Assembly: GCF_013778455.1 (NCBI RefSeq)
Contig: NZ_JACEHE010000012.1
Coordinates: 1-64,000 of the forward strand
Reading direction: 5' to 3'
DNA length: 64,000 nt
Source: Streptomyces himalayensis subsp. himalayensis
GTDB lineage: Bacteria > Actinomycetota > Actinomycetes > Streptomycetales > Streptomycetaceae
This document shows, one piece after another, positions 34,308 through 43,387 of the stretch. Position 1 is the first letter of the stretch. Each line of letters opens with the position of its first letter. The translations under genes were made by a program, and so were the position numbers. The notes under the pieces were generated by a model. The model had not been told where the DNA came from. It did no database searches and saw only the letters and a list, made by a program, of their open reading frames with translations.

Positions 34308-36446
34308 TCAGCCTGCTGTCCGCGGAATGCGCCGTTCCCACGTCCTGTGGAACACCACCTCGTCGCCCTCCCGGCACACGACCTCGTCCGACGTGATGAA
34401 GGACGTTGCGTCACACGCGATCTCCGAGCGCGTATCGATCCGTACGTCCCAGGGCAGCTCGGGCCGGTGCAGCCTGATCGACCGGTCCGATCGGGTACGG
34501 GCCGACAGCGGGTCGGATTCGTTGATCGTGTACGTGTCCACGGCGTCCTCCGTCAACTCGAGGCCGTCCGGGTACGCGCGCGTGCCGCCGCTCGAGCGCA
34601 GTCGAGAGTGGGGGAGGGGATTCACCTCCAGGCGCCATTCGCCCTTGGCGACATCGCGTACGACGAGGCGTTCCGGGCGCTGTTCGTTGAGCGTCAGGGG
34701 GATGACGACGCCCAGCGGCTCGGCCTGCTCCGGTTCGGAGAAGGTGATGGCACCGATAGCACCGGTGGCACCGATCGTGTCGATGGTGCCGATGGCCTCG
34801 CCGGTTCCCGCGCGGACCGGGAGTTCCAGCGTGCTGCCCGCCGGGTCGAGCAAGAAGCCCGCCTCGGAGCCCGGCTGGGGCCAGATCCATGGCCAGTACG
34901 CGGACGAGACGGCGAGCCGGATGCGGTGGCCGGGTGGGAACGCATGGCCGATGCCGTTCAGTTCGAAGTCGAGGTCCTCGGTCGTGCCCGGCGTCCACTC
35001 GACCGCCTTGTCCCGGCCCCTGCGCGCTGAGAAATTCAGCGCACCGCGGGTGACCAGCGTCGACGCTCCGTCCGGTGCCACGTCGCAGAGGCGGGCGACC
35101 ACCTGCCCCCGGGGCGCCCGCGAGGTCAGCCGCAGCCGTACCCGCGGGCGGCCCAGGATCCATGTCTCCCGCTCGACCCTGAAGTCGAAGCACACCGACT
35201 TCCCGTCCTCCTCTCGCTGGTCCGGCGGCAGATCGGCGTCGTTGCCCAGAGGGCAGAAGCGGCCCGCGTCCAGACCGGTGTGCATCGGCGACCGTACGAG
35301 GACGGGGGCAGGAGCCCGGATATGGGCGGGGGGTTGGGCCGCGGCCTGGGAAGCCGCGTCCCCCAGCCCGTACGGCACGAAGCCGACATTCGGCGACGGC
35401 CACGACGGTTCCCCCACCCAGCGGCCCGCCAGCTCCTCGTACACCGTCGCCGGCGGATGGGAGTCGCTGATCCAGCAGCGGAGCTTCGGCTCCGCCGGCA
35501 CGCCGCCCGTGCCGGAGGCGCTGTCCGGTCCCGTGATGCCCTTCAGATGCCGGTCCCACCAGCGGAGCGTCTCCTGGAGGAAGCCGATCGCCGGGCCCGG
35601 CGGCAGGCCCCGGTCCGGGTACTGGTGCGACCAGGGGCCGATCAGACCCCGTACCCGGTCGTCCGGAAGGTGCCGAAGGCGCTCCACCAGCCGCAGGACC
35701 GTGTCGCGGTACGGGTCGTGCCAGCCGCCGACCGCGAGGACGGCGGCCTTGATCGCGCCGTAGTCCTCGCAGACGCTGCCGTGCTGCCAGTAGGAGTCGC
35801 GTGTCTGGTGGCTCAGCCAGATGTGGATGAGCGGCTCGACGGCCTCCAGGCGCCACAGCCACATGTCGCGCCATGCGTCGCCCACGTACAGCGGGTCGGG
35901 CGGACGCGACACGGAGGCGAGCATCGTCGCGGCCCATGCGTGCATGTCCACCGCCAGGACGGAGCCGCCCATGTAGTGCACGTCGTTGTCGTAGCGGTCG
36001 TCGGAGGAGCACACGGTGACGACCGCCTCGAGAGGCTCGGGGGCGAGGGCCGCGATCTGGAGGGCGTTGCAGCCGCCCCAGGAGATGCCGAACATGCCGA
36101 CCCTCCCGCTGCACCACGGCTGGTCGGCCAGCCACTCGATCACCTCGGCCCCGTCACGCAGCTCGACGGGCGAGTACTCGTCGCCCGGCATGCCCTCCGA
36201 GTTGCCGTGCCCGCGCACGTCGACCCGCACGGACGCGTACCCGTGCCCCGCGTACCAGGGATGCCGCTGCCAGTCGCGGGGCGCGGTCCAGTCGGTCAGC
36301 CGGTGCGGGAGGTACTCGAGCAGCGCCGGTACGGGTTCACCGGTCATCGGGCGCCACACGCGCGCGTACAGCCGCGTTCCGTCCGACAGCGGAATCCGGA
36401 CGTCCTGGCGGGTCGTCTCGTACGGAAAAGAGGTGCGGATCTTCAT
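34308..36446 (-). CDS. CocE/NonD-family acyl hydrolase (X-Pro dipeptidyl-peptidase-like)
   Basis: This 712-residue cytosolic hydrolase has an alpha/beta-hydrolase core, with the nucleophile Ser in GMFGISWGG and the strand RVDVRGHGNSEG before it. A C-terminal jelly-roll domain of the CocE/PepX type follows (RVRLRLTSRAPRGQVVARL, PPGHRIRLAVSSAYWP). Members cleave esters or X-Pro peptides; the substrate cannot be predicted. The start at 36446 gives MKIRTSFPYETTRQDVRIPL, the usual family start; the longer open frame is rejected. Confidence 0.88.
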   Translation of the reverse strand: MKIRTSFPYETTRQDVRIPLSDGTRLYARVWRPMTGEPVPALLEYLPHRLTDWTAPRDWQRHPWYAGHGYASVRVDVRGHGNSEGMPGDEYSPVELRDGAEVIEWLADQPWCSGRVGMFGISWGGCNALQIAALAPEPLEAVVTVCSSDDRYDNDVHYMGGSVLAVDMHAWAATMLASVSRPPDPLYVGDAWRDMWLWRLEAVEPLIHIWLSHQTRDSYWQHGSVCEDYGAIKAAVLAVGGWHDPYRDTVLRLVERLRHLPDDRVRGLIGPWSHQYPDRGLPPGPAIGFLQETLRWWDRHLKGITGPDSASGTGGVPAEPKLRCWISDSHPPATVYEELAGRWVGEPSWPSPNVGFVPYGLGDAASQAAAQPPAHIRAPAPVLVRSPMHTGLDAGRFCPLGNDADLPPDQREEDGKSVCFDFRVERETWILGRPRVRLRLTSRAPRGQVVARLCDVAPDGASTLVTRGALNFSARRGRDKAVEWTPGTTEDLDFELNGIGHAFPPGHRIRLAVSSAYWPWIWPQPGSEAGFLLDPAGSTLELPVRAGTGEAIGTIDTIGATGAIGAITFSEPEQAEPLGVVIPLTLNEQRPERLVVRDVAKGEWRLEVNPLPHSRLRSSGGTRAYPDGLELTEDAVDTYTINESDPLSARTRSDRSIRLHRPELPWDVRIDTRSEIACDATSFITSDEVVCREGDEVVFHRTWERRIPRTAG

Positions 36447-36773
36447 GGGGGGACCTCGGGACGGAACTCCGGCGACCGCTTCTGCGTATGACGTGTGAGG
36501 CGTCGGACCTGGGTGAGGTGTACGGGCGGGCGCTTCGCAGGTGCGGCCAGGTGTGCGGGCGTTGAGGGATATGGGGCATATGCGGATGATCACGAACATA
36601 CCGGGGGAGGTCGCGCACCGCCCGGCTTGGACGGGCGGGCGCTCACTGTGATCGAAAGGCGACCGGATACGCTGACTTGAGTGATGGCAGCGACAGATCG
36701 ACAAACACATCGACGAACCGTGTCATCGACCATGTGACCGACCTTGTGCTCGTCAGCAGACAGGAGATCCCTC
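36447..36773. other. 327-bp divergent promoter region
   Basis: No gene was found. It separates the CocE-type gene (minus) from the prenyl synthase gene (plus). A TACGCT (36668-36673) could be a -10 for the synthase gene, but no good -35 is seen at the right distance, so I do not call a promoter. No clear operator palindrome was noticed. Confidence 0.45.
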
Positions 36774-37784
36774 GTGACCGTCGTCGGGCCGTTCGGGCTG
36801 AGCGTGCGGGACCAGGCTCTCGAAGCCGATGTCCAGGCCGGATTGGCGGCTGTCGAGGAGGGCCTCCTCGAGGCCACCAAGAGTGAGGTCCCCTTCATCA
36901 CGGAGGCCGCGCAGCATCTCGTCCGCGCGGGCGGGAAGCGGTTCCGCCCGCTGCTCGTGACGCTCGCCGCGCAGTTCGGCGACCCGTATGCGCCGGGCGT
37001 GGTGCCCTCCGCCGTGGTCGTCGAGCTCACGCACCTCGCGACCCTCTACCACGACGACGTCATGGACGAGGCCGAAGTGCGCCGCGGCGTCGCGAGCGCC
37101 AACAGCCGATGGGGCAACTCCGTCGCGGTCCTGACCGGCGACTTCCTCTTCGCCCGCGCTTCGCACATCCTGGCGGACCTCGGTCCGGAGGCCGTCCGTA
37201 TCCAGGCCGAGGCCTTCGAGCGCCTGGTCACGGGGCAGATCCTGGAGACTGCGGGGCCGCGTGACGGCCGCGACCCGGTCGAGCACTACCTGGACGTGAT
37301 CGGCGGCAAGACCGGCTCGCTGATCGCTGTGGCGGGTCGTTTCGGCGCGATGATGTCGGGTGCCGACGAGACGGTCGTGGATGTGCTGACCCAGTACGGT
37401 GAGCGGCTCGGCGTCGCCTTCCAGCTGGCGGACGACGTCCTGGACATCGCCTCCGATACGCGCGAGTCCGGCAAGACACCGGGCACGGATCTGCGGGAGG
37501 GCATCCCGACGCTGCCGGTGCTGCGGCTGCGCGAGCGCGTGGAGCGGCTCGGCCTGCCCGAGGACATCGCCCTGAGCGAGCTCCTCGACTCCGACCTCAG
37601 CGACGACGCCCGCCACGCGGAGGCGCTCACCCGATTGCGCGTCCACCCGGCGCTGGAGCAGGCCCGCAGGGATACTGTGCGGTACGCGGAGGAGGCGCGG
37701 AGCGTGCTCGCGCCCCTGCCCGAGTGCGGTGCAAAGGCGGCGCTGGTGGAGCTGTGCGACGCGGTGGTGCATCGGGCGGGCTGA
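36774..37784 (+). CDS. Polyprenyl diphosphate synthase (menaquinone side chain)
   Basis: This 336-residue trans-prenyl transferase extends an allylic diphosphate with isopentenyl diphosphate. The first Asp-rich motif is LYHDDVMDEAEVRRG with the preceding GGKRFRPLL. The second is FQLADDVLDI, followed by GKTPGTDLREGIPTLPVL. Small residues before the first motif fit a long-chain (C40-C50) product. In Streptomyces such an enzyme makes the menaquinone tail, the electron acceptor of complex I. The GTG start at 36774 has AGGAGA upstream; the ATG at 36744 is unlikely. Confidence 0.9.
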   Translation: MTVVGPFGLSVRDQALEADVQAGLAAVEEGLLEATKSEVPFITEAAQHLVRAGGKRFRPLLVTLAAQFGDPYAPGVVPSAVVVELTHLATLYHDDVMDEAEVRRGVASANSRWGNSVAVLTGDFLFARASHILADLGPEAVRIQAEAFERLVTGQILETAGPRDGRDPVEHYLDVIGGKTGSLIAVAGRFGAMMSGADETVVDVLTQYGERLGVAFQLADDVLDIASDTRESGKTPGTDLREGIPTLPVLRLRERVERLGLPEDIALSELLDSDLSDDARHAEALTRLRVHPALEQARRDTVRYAEEARSVLAPLPECGAKAALVELCDAVVHRAG

Positions 37785-38071
37785 GCCCGGTCTTTCCCTG
37801 CCCACCGGCCCGGTCTCCCCTGCCCACCGGCCCTGACGGCCCCTCGACGACGCAACGCGGCGTCTCCCCCTACGGGGCGAAGGAGGCGCCGCCGTGGCAT
37901 GTCATACCGCAGGAGTACACGGAGTTGAGCCCCGGGTCTGACGCTTCCTCGTGGCCGATTTGGTCAGATGGACAACACCACTTCACAGTAATTCGGGTGA
38001 GAATGGCGGCGCGAGGTGGACGAGTACAGGGACAGGGAAGGCCGCCGCCGAACCACGGAGGTAGGGCACAG

Positions 38072-39325
38072 ATGGCACCGTACGAATCCGGCAATACGTC
38101 AGCGGAGGGCCCCGGGGCCGCCGCGGAGGTCGAGGACCTGCGCGCGGGCCGCCGCAGGGCGGCGCGCTACGTGGTCCCGGTCGCGGTCGTGGGGGTGGCC
38201 GCGGCGACCATCGGGCTCGTCCCCGCGCTCGCCGACTCCGGTGATCCCGATCTGCCGAAGATCAGCGCCCAGGAACTCATCGAGAAGATCGCCGCGTCGG
38301 ATGTGCAGCAGCTCTCCGGCACGGTGAAGATCAGCACCGATCTCGGGCTCCCCTCGCTGGGCGGCGTGGCGGGCAGCTTCGCGCCCGGCGGCGGCCCGAG
38401 CGGAGACGACAGCGGTTCGTCCGCCGATCCCCAGGCCAAGTTGATGGAGCTCGCGTCCGGTACGCACACGCTGCGCGTGGCGGCCGACGGCCCCGACAAG
38501 CAGAAGCTGTCCGTTCTGGACGACGCGGCCGAGTACAGCCTGATCCGCAACGGCGACGAGGTGTGGGCGTACGACAGCGCGTCGAACGAGGCGTACCACG
38601 CGACGGGCGCGGAGCACGCCGAGAAGGGCGACAAGGCGGTGCCGGAGGACGTGCCGGCCACGCCCAAGGAGCTTGCCGAGGAGGCGCTGAAGGCGGCCGA
38701 CGACACGACGTCGGTGACCGTCGACGGCACCGCGCAGGTCGCCGGCCGCGATGCGTACAAGCTGCTCATCAAGCCGAAGCAGTCCGGCTCGACGGTCGGC
38801 GCGATCTCGGTGGCGGTGGACGCCAAGACCGGTACGCCGCTGAAGTTCACGCTGACTCCGGCCAGTGGCGGCGCCGCCGTCGTCGACGCGGGCTTCACCA
38901 AGGTCGACTTCGCCAAGCCGGCCGCGTCCACGTTCGACTTCAGCCCGCCCAAGGGGGCGAAGGTCACCGAGAGCGATGAGTTGACGGCCCAGGAGTCCCA
39001 GGAGTTCCAGGACAAGGCGCCCAAGTCGGGCGAGGAACTCGAGGAGGGGCTGAGCGGCCTGAAGGTCATCGGTGAGGGCTGGAACGCCATCGCCACCTTC
39101 GAGATGCCGGGCGGCCAGGGTCTGCCGTCGGCCGGCTCGGGCGATGCCGCGCCTGAGGCGCAGCAGCTCCTGGACGCGCTGGGCGACAAGGTGTCCGGCA
39201 AGTTCGGCTCCGGCACGGTCTTCTCGACCCGCCTGGTCAACGCCCTCGTCACGGACGACGGCAAGGTCTACGCGGGCGCGGTGACGAAGGACGCGCTGGT
39301 GAAGGCGGCCGACGCGGCGAAGTAG
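38072..39325 (+). CDS. LolA/RseB-like exported or membrane-anchored protein
   Basis: This 417-residue protein has a hydrophobic segment at about residues 34-54 (VVPVAVVGVAAATIGLVPAL) that acts as a signal or anchor. The large extracytoplasmic part resembles the LolA/LppX/RseB half-barrel (SAQELIEKIAASDVQQLSGTVKI, YSLIRNGDEVWAYDSASNEAY, GRDAYKLLIKPKQSGSTVGAISV). In actinobacteria such proteins bind lipids or sense lipoproteins; the role here is unknown. A GGAGGTAGGG precedes the ATG. It is followed 45 nt later by an ABC exporter pair and is probably cotranscribed with it. Confidence 0.75.
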   Translation: MAPYESGNTSAEGPGAAAEVEDLRAGRRRAARYVVPVAVVGVAAATIGLVPALADSGDPDLPKISAQELIEKIAASDVQQLSGTVKISTDLGLPSLGGVAGSFAPGGGPSGDDSGSSADPQAKLMELASGTHTLRVAADGPDKQKLSVLDDAAEYSLIRNGDEVWAYDSASNEAYHATGAEHAEKGDKAVPEDVPATPKELAEEALKAADDTTSVTVDGTAQVAGRDAYKLLIKPKQSGSTVGAISVAVDAKTGTPLKFTLTPASGGAAVVDAGFTKVDFAKPAASTFDFSPPKGAKVTESDELTAQESQEFQDKAPKSGEELEEGLSGLKVIGEGWNAIATFEMPGGQGLPSAGSGDAAPEAQQLLDALGDKVSGKFGSGTVFSTRLVNALVTDDGKVYAGAVTKDALVKAADAAK

Positions 39326-39370
39326 CCCGCACGATCAGGCACGGCACGGCACAAGCAGGTTGGGAGAGCC

Positions 39371-40339
39371 ATGGAGGAACTGTCCGCCGCGGAACGGGAC
39401 ACGGGCACGGTGATCGCCACCCGCGCCCTCACCAAGCGCTTCCGCGGCGGGCAGCTCGCCGTGGACGGGCTCGACCTCACCGTCCCGGAGGGCAGCGTCT
39501 TCGGGTTCCTCGGGCCCAACGGCTCAGGTAAAACCACCACCATCCGAATGCTGATGGGCCTGATCGAGCCGACTTCCGGCTCGGCACAGGTCCTCGGCCG
39601 TGCCATGCCCCGCTCCACCCGGGACGTGCTCCCGCACGTGGGCGCGCTCATCGAGGGCCCGGCGCTCTACGGCTTCCTGTCCGGCCGCGACAACCTCCTG
39701 CGGTACGACGCGGCGGACCCGACCGCCGACCCGCGCACCCGCCGGACGCGTGTCGCCGCCGCCCTGGACCGTGTGGGCCTCACGGCCGCGGCGGGCAAGA
39801 AGGCAAGGGCGTACTCGCTCGGCATGAAGCAGCGGCTGGGGCTCGCGGCCGCGTTGCTGCAGCCGAGGCGGCTGCTCGTGCTCGACGAGCCGACCAACGG
39901 CCTCGACCCGCAGGGCATGCGGGAAATACGCGCGCTCGTGAGGGAGTTGGCGTCGGACGGCGCCACTGTCTTTCTCTCCTCGCATCTCTTGGACGAGATC
40001 GAGCAGGTGTGCACCCATGCGGCCGTGATGGCCCGGGGCCGGCTGATCACCCAGGGCCCGGTAGCCGAACTCGCGGCGGGTGCGCGCGGCCGTCTCGTCG
40101 TGACGACCCCGGACCCGGGTGACGCGGCCCGCGTACTGAAGGAGCAGGGCGTGTCGGACGTCGTCGTCACGGACGACCGGGTGACGGGCGAGCCGCCGGA
40201 CGCGGACCGGGACCTCTCGGAGGTGAACGCGGCGCTGGTAGCGGCCGGTGTGCGGGTCCGCGGCTTCGGCCTCGAACGCGCTTCGCTGGAGGACGCGTTC
40301 GTGGCGCTGACCGGGGAGGGCTTCGATGTCGCAGGCTGA
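39371..40339 (+). CDS. ABC transporter ATP-binding protein
   Basis: This 322-residue ATPase has Walker A in GFLGPNGSGKTTTIRML. The signature is YSLGMKQRLGLAAALL, with a variant LGMKQR loop. Walker B is in LLVLDEPTNGLDPQG, and the switch His is in SSHLLDEIEQV. The C-terminal domain is of the type found in multidrug/lantibiotic-immunity exporters of the DrrA/CcmA family. It overlaps the permease gene by 14 nt. Substrate unknown; together with the LolA-like protein it may handle a lipid or peptide at the envelope. Confidence 0.93.
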   Translation: MEELSAAERDTGTVIATRALTKRFRGGQLAVDGLDLTVPEGSVFGFLGPNGSGKTTTIRMLMGLIEPTSGSAQVLGRAMPRSTRDVLPHVGALIEGPALYGFLSGRDNLLRYDAADPTADPRTRRTRVAAALDRVGLTAAAGKKARAYSLGMKQRLGLAAALLQPRRLLVLDEPTNGLDPQGMREIRALVRELASDGATVFLSSHLLDEIEQVCTHAAVMARGRLITQGPVAELAAGARGRLVVTTPDPGDAARVLKEQGVSDVVVTDDRVTGEPPDADRDLSEVNAALVAAGVRVRGFGLERASLEDAFVALTGEGFDVAG

Positions 40340-41243
40340 CGAGACCGCCGTACTCGCTACGCGAAGCGCGCCGGCCGCGCCGCCCGCACCCGCCGTACGA
40401 CGGCTGTGGACCCTGGGCCTGTTCCGCAGCGAGCTGACGACCACGTTCCGCCGCTGGCGCACTCTGGCGCTGCTCGGGGTGCTCGCGGGGGTGCCCGTGC
40501 TCGTCGGCATCGCCGTGAAGATCGAGACGAGCGACGGCGGCGTCGGTCGAGGCGGGGGCGGGGGCGGAGCCGGCCCGGCGTTCATCGCGCAGATCACCAA
40601 CAACGGCCTGTTCCTGGTCTTCACCTCGCTGGCGGCGACCCTGCCCTTCTTCCTGCCGATGGCGATCGGCGTCATCGCGGGCGACGCGATAGCCGGCGAG
40701 GCGAACGCGGGCACCCTGCGGTATCTGCTGGTGGCCCCGGCGGGCCGTACGCGACTGCTGCTCACCAAGTACGCGACCACGATGGCGTTCTGCCTCGTGG
40801 CGACCCTCGTCGTGGCGGTGTCCGCACTGACCGTGGGCGCGCTGCTGTTCCCGCTCGGCGAGCTCACCACGATCTCCGGCACACGCATCGGCATGGGCGA
40901 GGGGCTGTTGCGCGCGCTGCTGATCGCACTGGTCGTCGCCGCGTCCCTGACCGGTGTCGCGGCGCTCGGCCTCTTCGTCTCGACGCTGACCAACAGCGGG
41001 ATCGCGGCGATGGCGACGACCGTGGGCCTGCTGATCACGGTCCAGATCCTCGACCAGATACCGCAACTGCACGCAATCCAGCCGTACTTCTTCTCCCACT
41101 ACTGGCTGTCGTTCGCCGACCTGATGCGCGAGCCGGTCTACTGGGACGACCTGACACGCAACCTCGGGATACAGGCCGTTTACGCGGCCGTGTTCGGCTC
41201 GGCGGCCTGGGCGAGGTTCACGGCAAAGGACATCACGGCATAG
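40326..41243 (+). CDS. ABC-2 type transporter permease
   Basis: This 305-residue protein has about six membrane helices. It contains the ABC-2 region IAGEANAGTLRYLLVAPAGRTRLLLTKY that links membrane and ATPase subunits, and helices such as AFCLVATLVVAVSALTVGALLF. The start lies inside the ATPase gene, so translation is coupled. The stop codon lies at the edge of the repeat that flanks the IS630-type element just downstream. Confidence 0.9.
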   Translation: MSQADETAVLATRSAPAAPPAPAVRRLWTLGLFRSELTTTFRRWRTLALLGVLAGVPVLVGIAVKIETSDGGVGRGGGGGGAGPAFIAQITNNGLFLVFTSLAATLPFFLPMAIGVIAGDAIAGEANAGTLRYLLVAPAGRTRLLLTKYATTMAFCLVATLVVAVSALTVGALLFPLGELTTISGTRIGMGEGLLRALLIALVVAASLTGVAALGLFVSTLTNSGIAAMATTVGLLITVQILDQIPQLHAIQPYFFSHYWLSFADLMREPVYWDDLTRNLGIQAVYAAVFGSAAWARFTAKDITA

Positions 41244-41280
41244 CGGACCGCTGGGCGGCCTCGTGGGGATGGGACCGCTA
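41243..41280 (+). repeat. Left part of a 29-bp tandem repeat interrupted by the IS630-type element
   Basis: Unit A (41243-41271) reads GCGGACCGCTGGGCGGCCTC then GTGGGGATG. The next nine bases (GGACCGCTA) begin unit B, which resumes at 44283 on the other side of the element. The repeat begins within the permease stop codon. Confidence 0.8.
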
Positions 41281-41310
41281 GTGCTCTGACCAGAAACGAT
41301 CACCGGGTTG
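41281..41310 (+). repeat. Left terminal inverted repeat of the IS630-type element
   Basis: This 30-bp repeat matches 44253-44282 in inverted orientation at 27 of 30 positions, with mismatches at positions 6, 12 and 17. TA precedes it. Confidence 0.88.
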
Positions 41311-41430
41311 CTGTCGCGTCGAAGGCTGTGCGATCTCCCCGAGTCTGAGCGCCGGGCCGTCTCGCTGGAGATTGAGTGCCTGGTTGGGCCGGGTCCCTTG
41401 TGTGTCGGTGGCTCATCCGAGGGCGCGAGA

Positions 41431-42114
41431 ATGGGCGCCATGATGGAGAAGCGTGAATGGACGTACGACGGTACGGAGCTGGCTTGGCTCCGGGACCGGC
41501 TTGGCCGCCCAGAGGCCGGGCCTGGGCACGTGGTGTCCGAGCTCGTTCCGAGCGGGTACCAGGCATACGTGCGGATCTTTCACCGCTTCGAGGCTACGGA
41601 CGGGTCGGGCCGTAGCCGGACGTGGCAAGCGTGGGCCAAGGACACGGCCGTCCCATTCCATGCCGAGCTGTCCCACTGGTGGCTGCGGGACGAAGACCGC
41701 AGTCCGGGACGCTCGCTGTGGCAGGCCGAAGATGGGGCTCTCGACGACAGCAGCCGACGGGCGCTGGCTCGCGTGCTTGCCGGGGTATCCGGCGACCAGG
41801 CCGCCTACTTCGCCTACGATCTCGCGGCCCTGCTCTGGGGCGAGGACGAACCGCTCATTCGTCGCGCTTCTCTGGCCGACCTGGAGACCGTGAGGGAAGC
41901 GGTGAGGGACGTGGTGGGGGACAGCGGCCCGGAGTTTTGGTGGCCGCAGGATCGCAGCTGGGTGGTCACTACCGACTACGATCTGCTGTCGACCTACGTT
42001 GGATGCTCGGCGGAGACCGCTGAGCGACTCCTGGGTGACGATGAGCTCGAAACTCTGCCGGTCACCCTTCAGACCCGCGTCGACTGGGAAACCAACCCGC
42101 CACAACACCCGTGA
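41431..42114 (+). CDS. Hypothetical passenger protein
   Basis: This protein of about 227 residues is rich in Trp and acidic residues (YDGTELAWLRDRLGRP, SHWWLRDEDRSPGRSLWQAEDG, AYFAYDLAALLWGEDEP, GPEFWWPQDRSWVVTTDYD). The aromatic, charged pattern resembles SMI1/KNR4-like or DUF-type cytosolic proteins often linked to contact-dependent competition immunity, but I cannot assign a family. The start is chosen at ATG 41431; ATGs at 41440 and 41443 are equally possible. It lies inside the IS630-type element, between its left end and the PadR gene. Confidence 0.6.
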   Translation: MGAMMEKREWTYDGTELAWLRDRLGRPEAGPGHVVSELVPSGYQAYVRIFHRFEATDGSGRSRTWQAWAKDTAVPFHAELSHWWLRDEDRSPGRSLWQAEDGALDDSSRRALARVLAGVSGDQAAYFAYDLAALLWGEDEPLIRRASLADLETVREAVRDVVGDSGPEFWWPQDRSWVVTTDYDLLSTYVGCSAETAERLLGDDELETLPVTLQTRVDWETNPPQHP

Positions 42115-42133
42115 CCACACCGATCAAGATCCA

Positions 42134-42337
42134 GTGAGGTTACGCACCCTTCGAGGTGACAGGACAGTTGCGCTGTCATACGGCGAGTGGTCGTCCGCCC
42201 CAGCGGATGCCCTTGATCAGCTGGGCGAACTGGTTCAGCTAGCGGGCGGATCAGTTGGCATCGCAGCCGATGCCGTCTCCGCCCCGGTCAAGGCGGTGCG
42301 GGTCATCGGGGCCGACCCAGACGGCGAACGGCCCTGA
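42134..42337 (+). CDS. Small hypothetical protein
   Basis: A 67-residue frame from GTG 42134 encodes LRTLRGDRTVALSYGEW then AGGSVGIAADAVSAPVKAVRVIGADPDGERP. The composition looks like a real cytosolic protein, and the frame is separated from the previous gene by 19 nt. No family is recognised. It could also be a remnant of a larger gene. Confidence 0.35.
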   Translation: MRLRTLRGDRTVALSYGEWSSAPADALDQLGELVQLAGGSVGIAADAVSAPVKAVRVIGADPDGERP

Positions 42338-42370
42338 GACGGTGAGGCTAGCGGGACCTTTCTTCAGCAG

Positions 42371-42391
42371 GTACCTTGTTATGCATGGTAC
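42371..42391. promoter_or_regulatory. Putative PadR operator
   Basis: The inverted repeat GTACC-N11-GGTAC lies 24 nt before the GTG start of the PadR gene, over the expected promoter. PadR regulators usually repress their own operon from such a site. Confidence 0.5.
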
Positions 42392-42414
42392 TTCCGGGTG
42401 GAGCACGTGCTGGA

Positions 42415-42741
42415 GTGAGTCAACTCCGTCGGGGGATCCTGCAGTTCTGCGTCTTGGCGCTGCTGCGTGACGGCGAGAGGTATGCCTTTGAACTGGTGCG
42501 GGAACTGTGCGACGCCCACGGACTCGTGACCAGTGAAGGCACCATTTATCCGCTGCTCTCACGGCTGCGGAAGGAGGGGTGGGTCAACACGGTCTGGAAG
42601 GAATCTGACTCAGGTCCTCCACGCCGCTACTACACGCTTACCGCGACGGGGCGACGAGCGCTGGATGAGTTCGCTGGTGAGTGGGGGCCGTTCAAAACCG
42701 CCGTTGACAACCTCCTGGACAGTGAGGAGAGCCACGAGTGA
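42415..42741 (+). CDS. PadR-family transcriptional regulator
   Basis: This 108-residue winged-helix regulator reads VSQLRRGILQFCVLALLRDG, YAFELVRELCDAHGLVTSEGTIYPLLSRLRKEGWV, then SGPPRRYYTLTATGRRAL, the full PadR pattern including the YY(x)LT wing. The GTG at 42415 matches the usual family start; TTG 42376 and ATG 42385 are alternatives but would place the operator inside the gene. The stop overlaps the HAAS-domain gene by 4 nt. The pair is the common PadR plus envelope-protein cassette. Confidence 0.88.
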   Translation: MSQLRRGILQFCVLALLRDGERYAFELVRELCDAHGLVTSEGTIYPLLSRLRKEGWVNTVWKESDSGPPRRYYTLTATGRRALDEFAGEWGPFKTAVDNLLDSEESHE

Positions 42742-43370
42742 CCTCGAGGCGCAATCAGCTCATCGACGAGTACCTGCACCGCTTCGACAATGCATCTGTA
42801 TTCCTCCCCGCTGACCGACGCGAGGAGCTCAAGCAGGAGATCGTTGAGCACATAGATGCCGGCCTGGAAGAAGCAGACGCCCGGCACGCCGAAGCAGTCC
42901 GCACCGTCCTGGAACGACTAGGGCCTCCTGCGGACATCGTGGCTGCTGAAGTGAGTGGCCCAAGGTCCACTGGTTCCACGCCGGTAGTCAAACCGATCGC
43001 TCCTACCACCGATGTGAAGGACGGACACAAGGCTGACCGTCACGAACAGCTACGACAGGACGACGTTGCTGCGTCTCTTGCCTCTTCGCCGCCTTCACGA
43101 AGAAGGACGATGCTCCTGATCGGGGCAGCAGCGACAGCACTTGTCGTCGGCGCGATGGCCTTCGGCATCAGCACGTCCAACGACGATCAAGGGCAGCCAC
43201 CCGCACAGCCACCCGCCTACGAGGGGCCGACCATCACTCCCTCCGAAAGCGAAGGGCCCGGCAGCACGTCGCCAAGCGAGTGGCCTACGGATGCCAGCGA
43301 CAAGCCCACCGCGCCGCCCTCCGACGGGCTCTCCGAGGTCCCGGACGATCCCACGGCCTCGACTTCCTGA
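42738..43370 (+). CDS. HAAS/DUF1700-type membrane protein, PadR partner
   Basis: This 210-residue protein has an N-terminal helical HAAS-like domain (RNQLIDEYLHRFDNASVFLP, ADRREELKQEIVEHIDAGLEEA, VLERLGPPADIVAAE). A polar linker follows, then one membrane span at about 124-146 (TMLLIGAAATALVVGAMAFGI) and a Pro/Ser/Thr/Glu-rich outside tail. Such proteins are encoded with PadR regulators and are thought to sense or modulate the envelope. The GTG start overlaps the padR stop. Its 3' end abuts the broken transposase gene. Confidence 0.75.
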   Translation: MTSRRNQLIDEYLHRFDNASVFLPADRREELKQEIVEHIDAGLEEADARHAEAVRTVLERLGPPADIVAAEVSGPRSTGSTPVVKPIAPTTDVKDGHKADRHEQLRQDDVAASLASSPPSRRRTMLLIGAAATALVVGAMAFGISTSNDDQGQPPAQPPAYEGPTITPSESEGPGSTSPSEWPTDASDKPTAPPSDGLSEVPDDPTASTS

Positions 43371-43387
43371 CGATCACGCTCCGGCGG

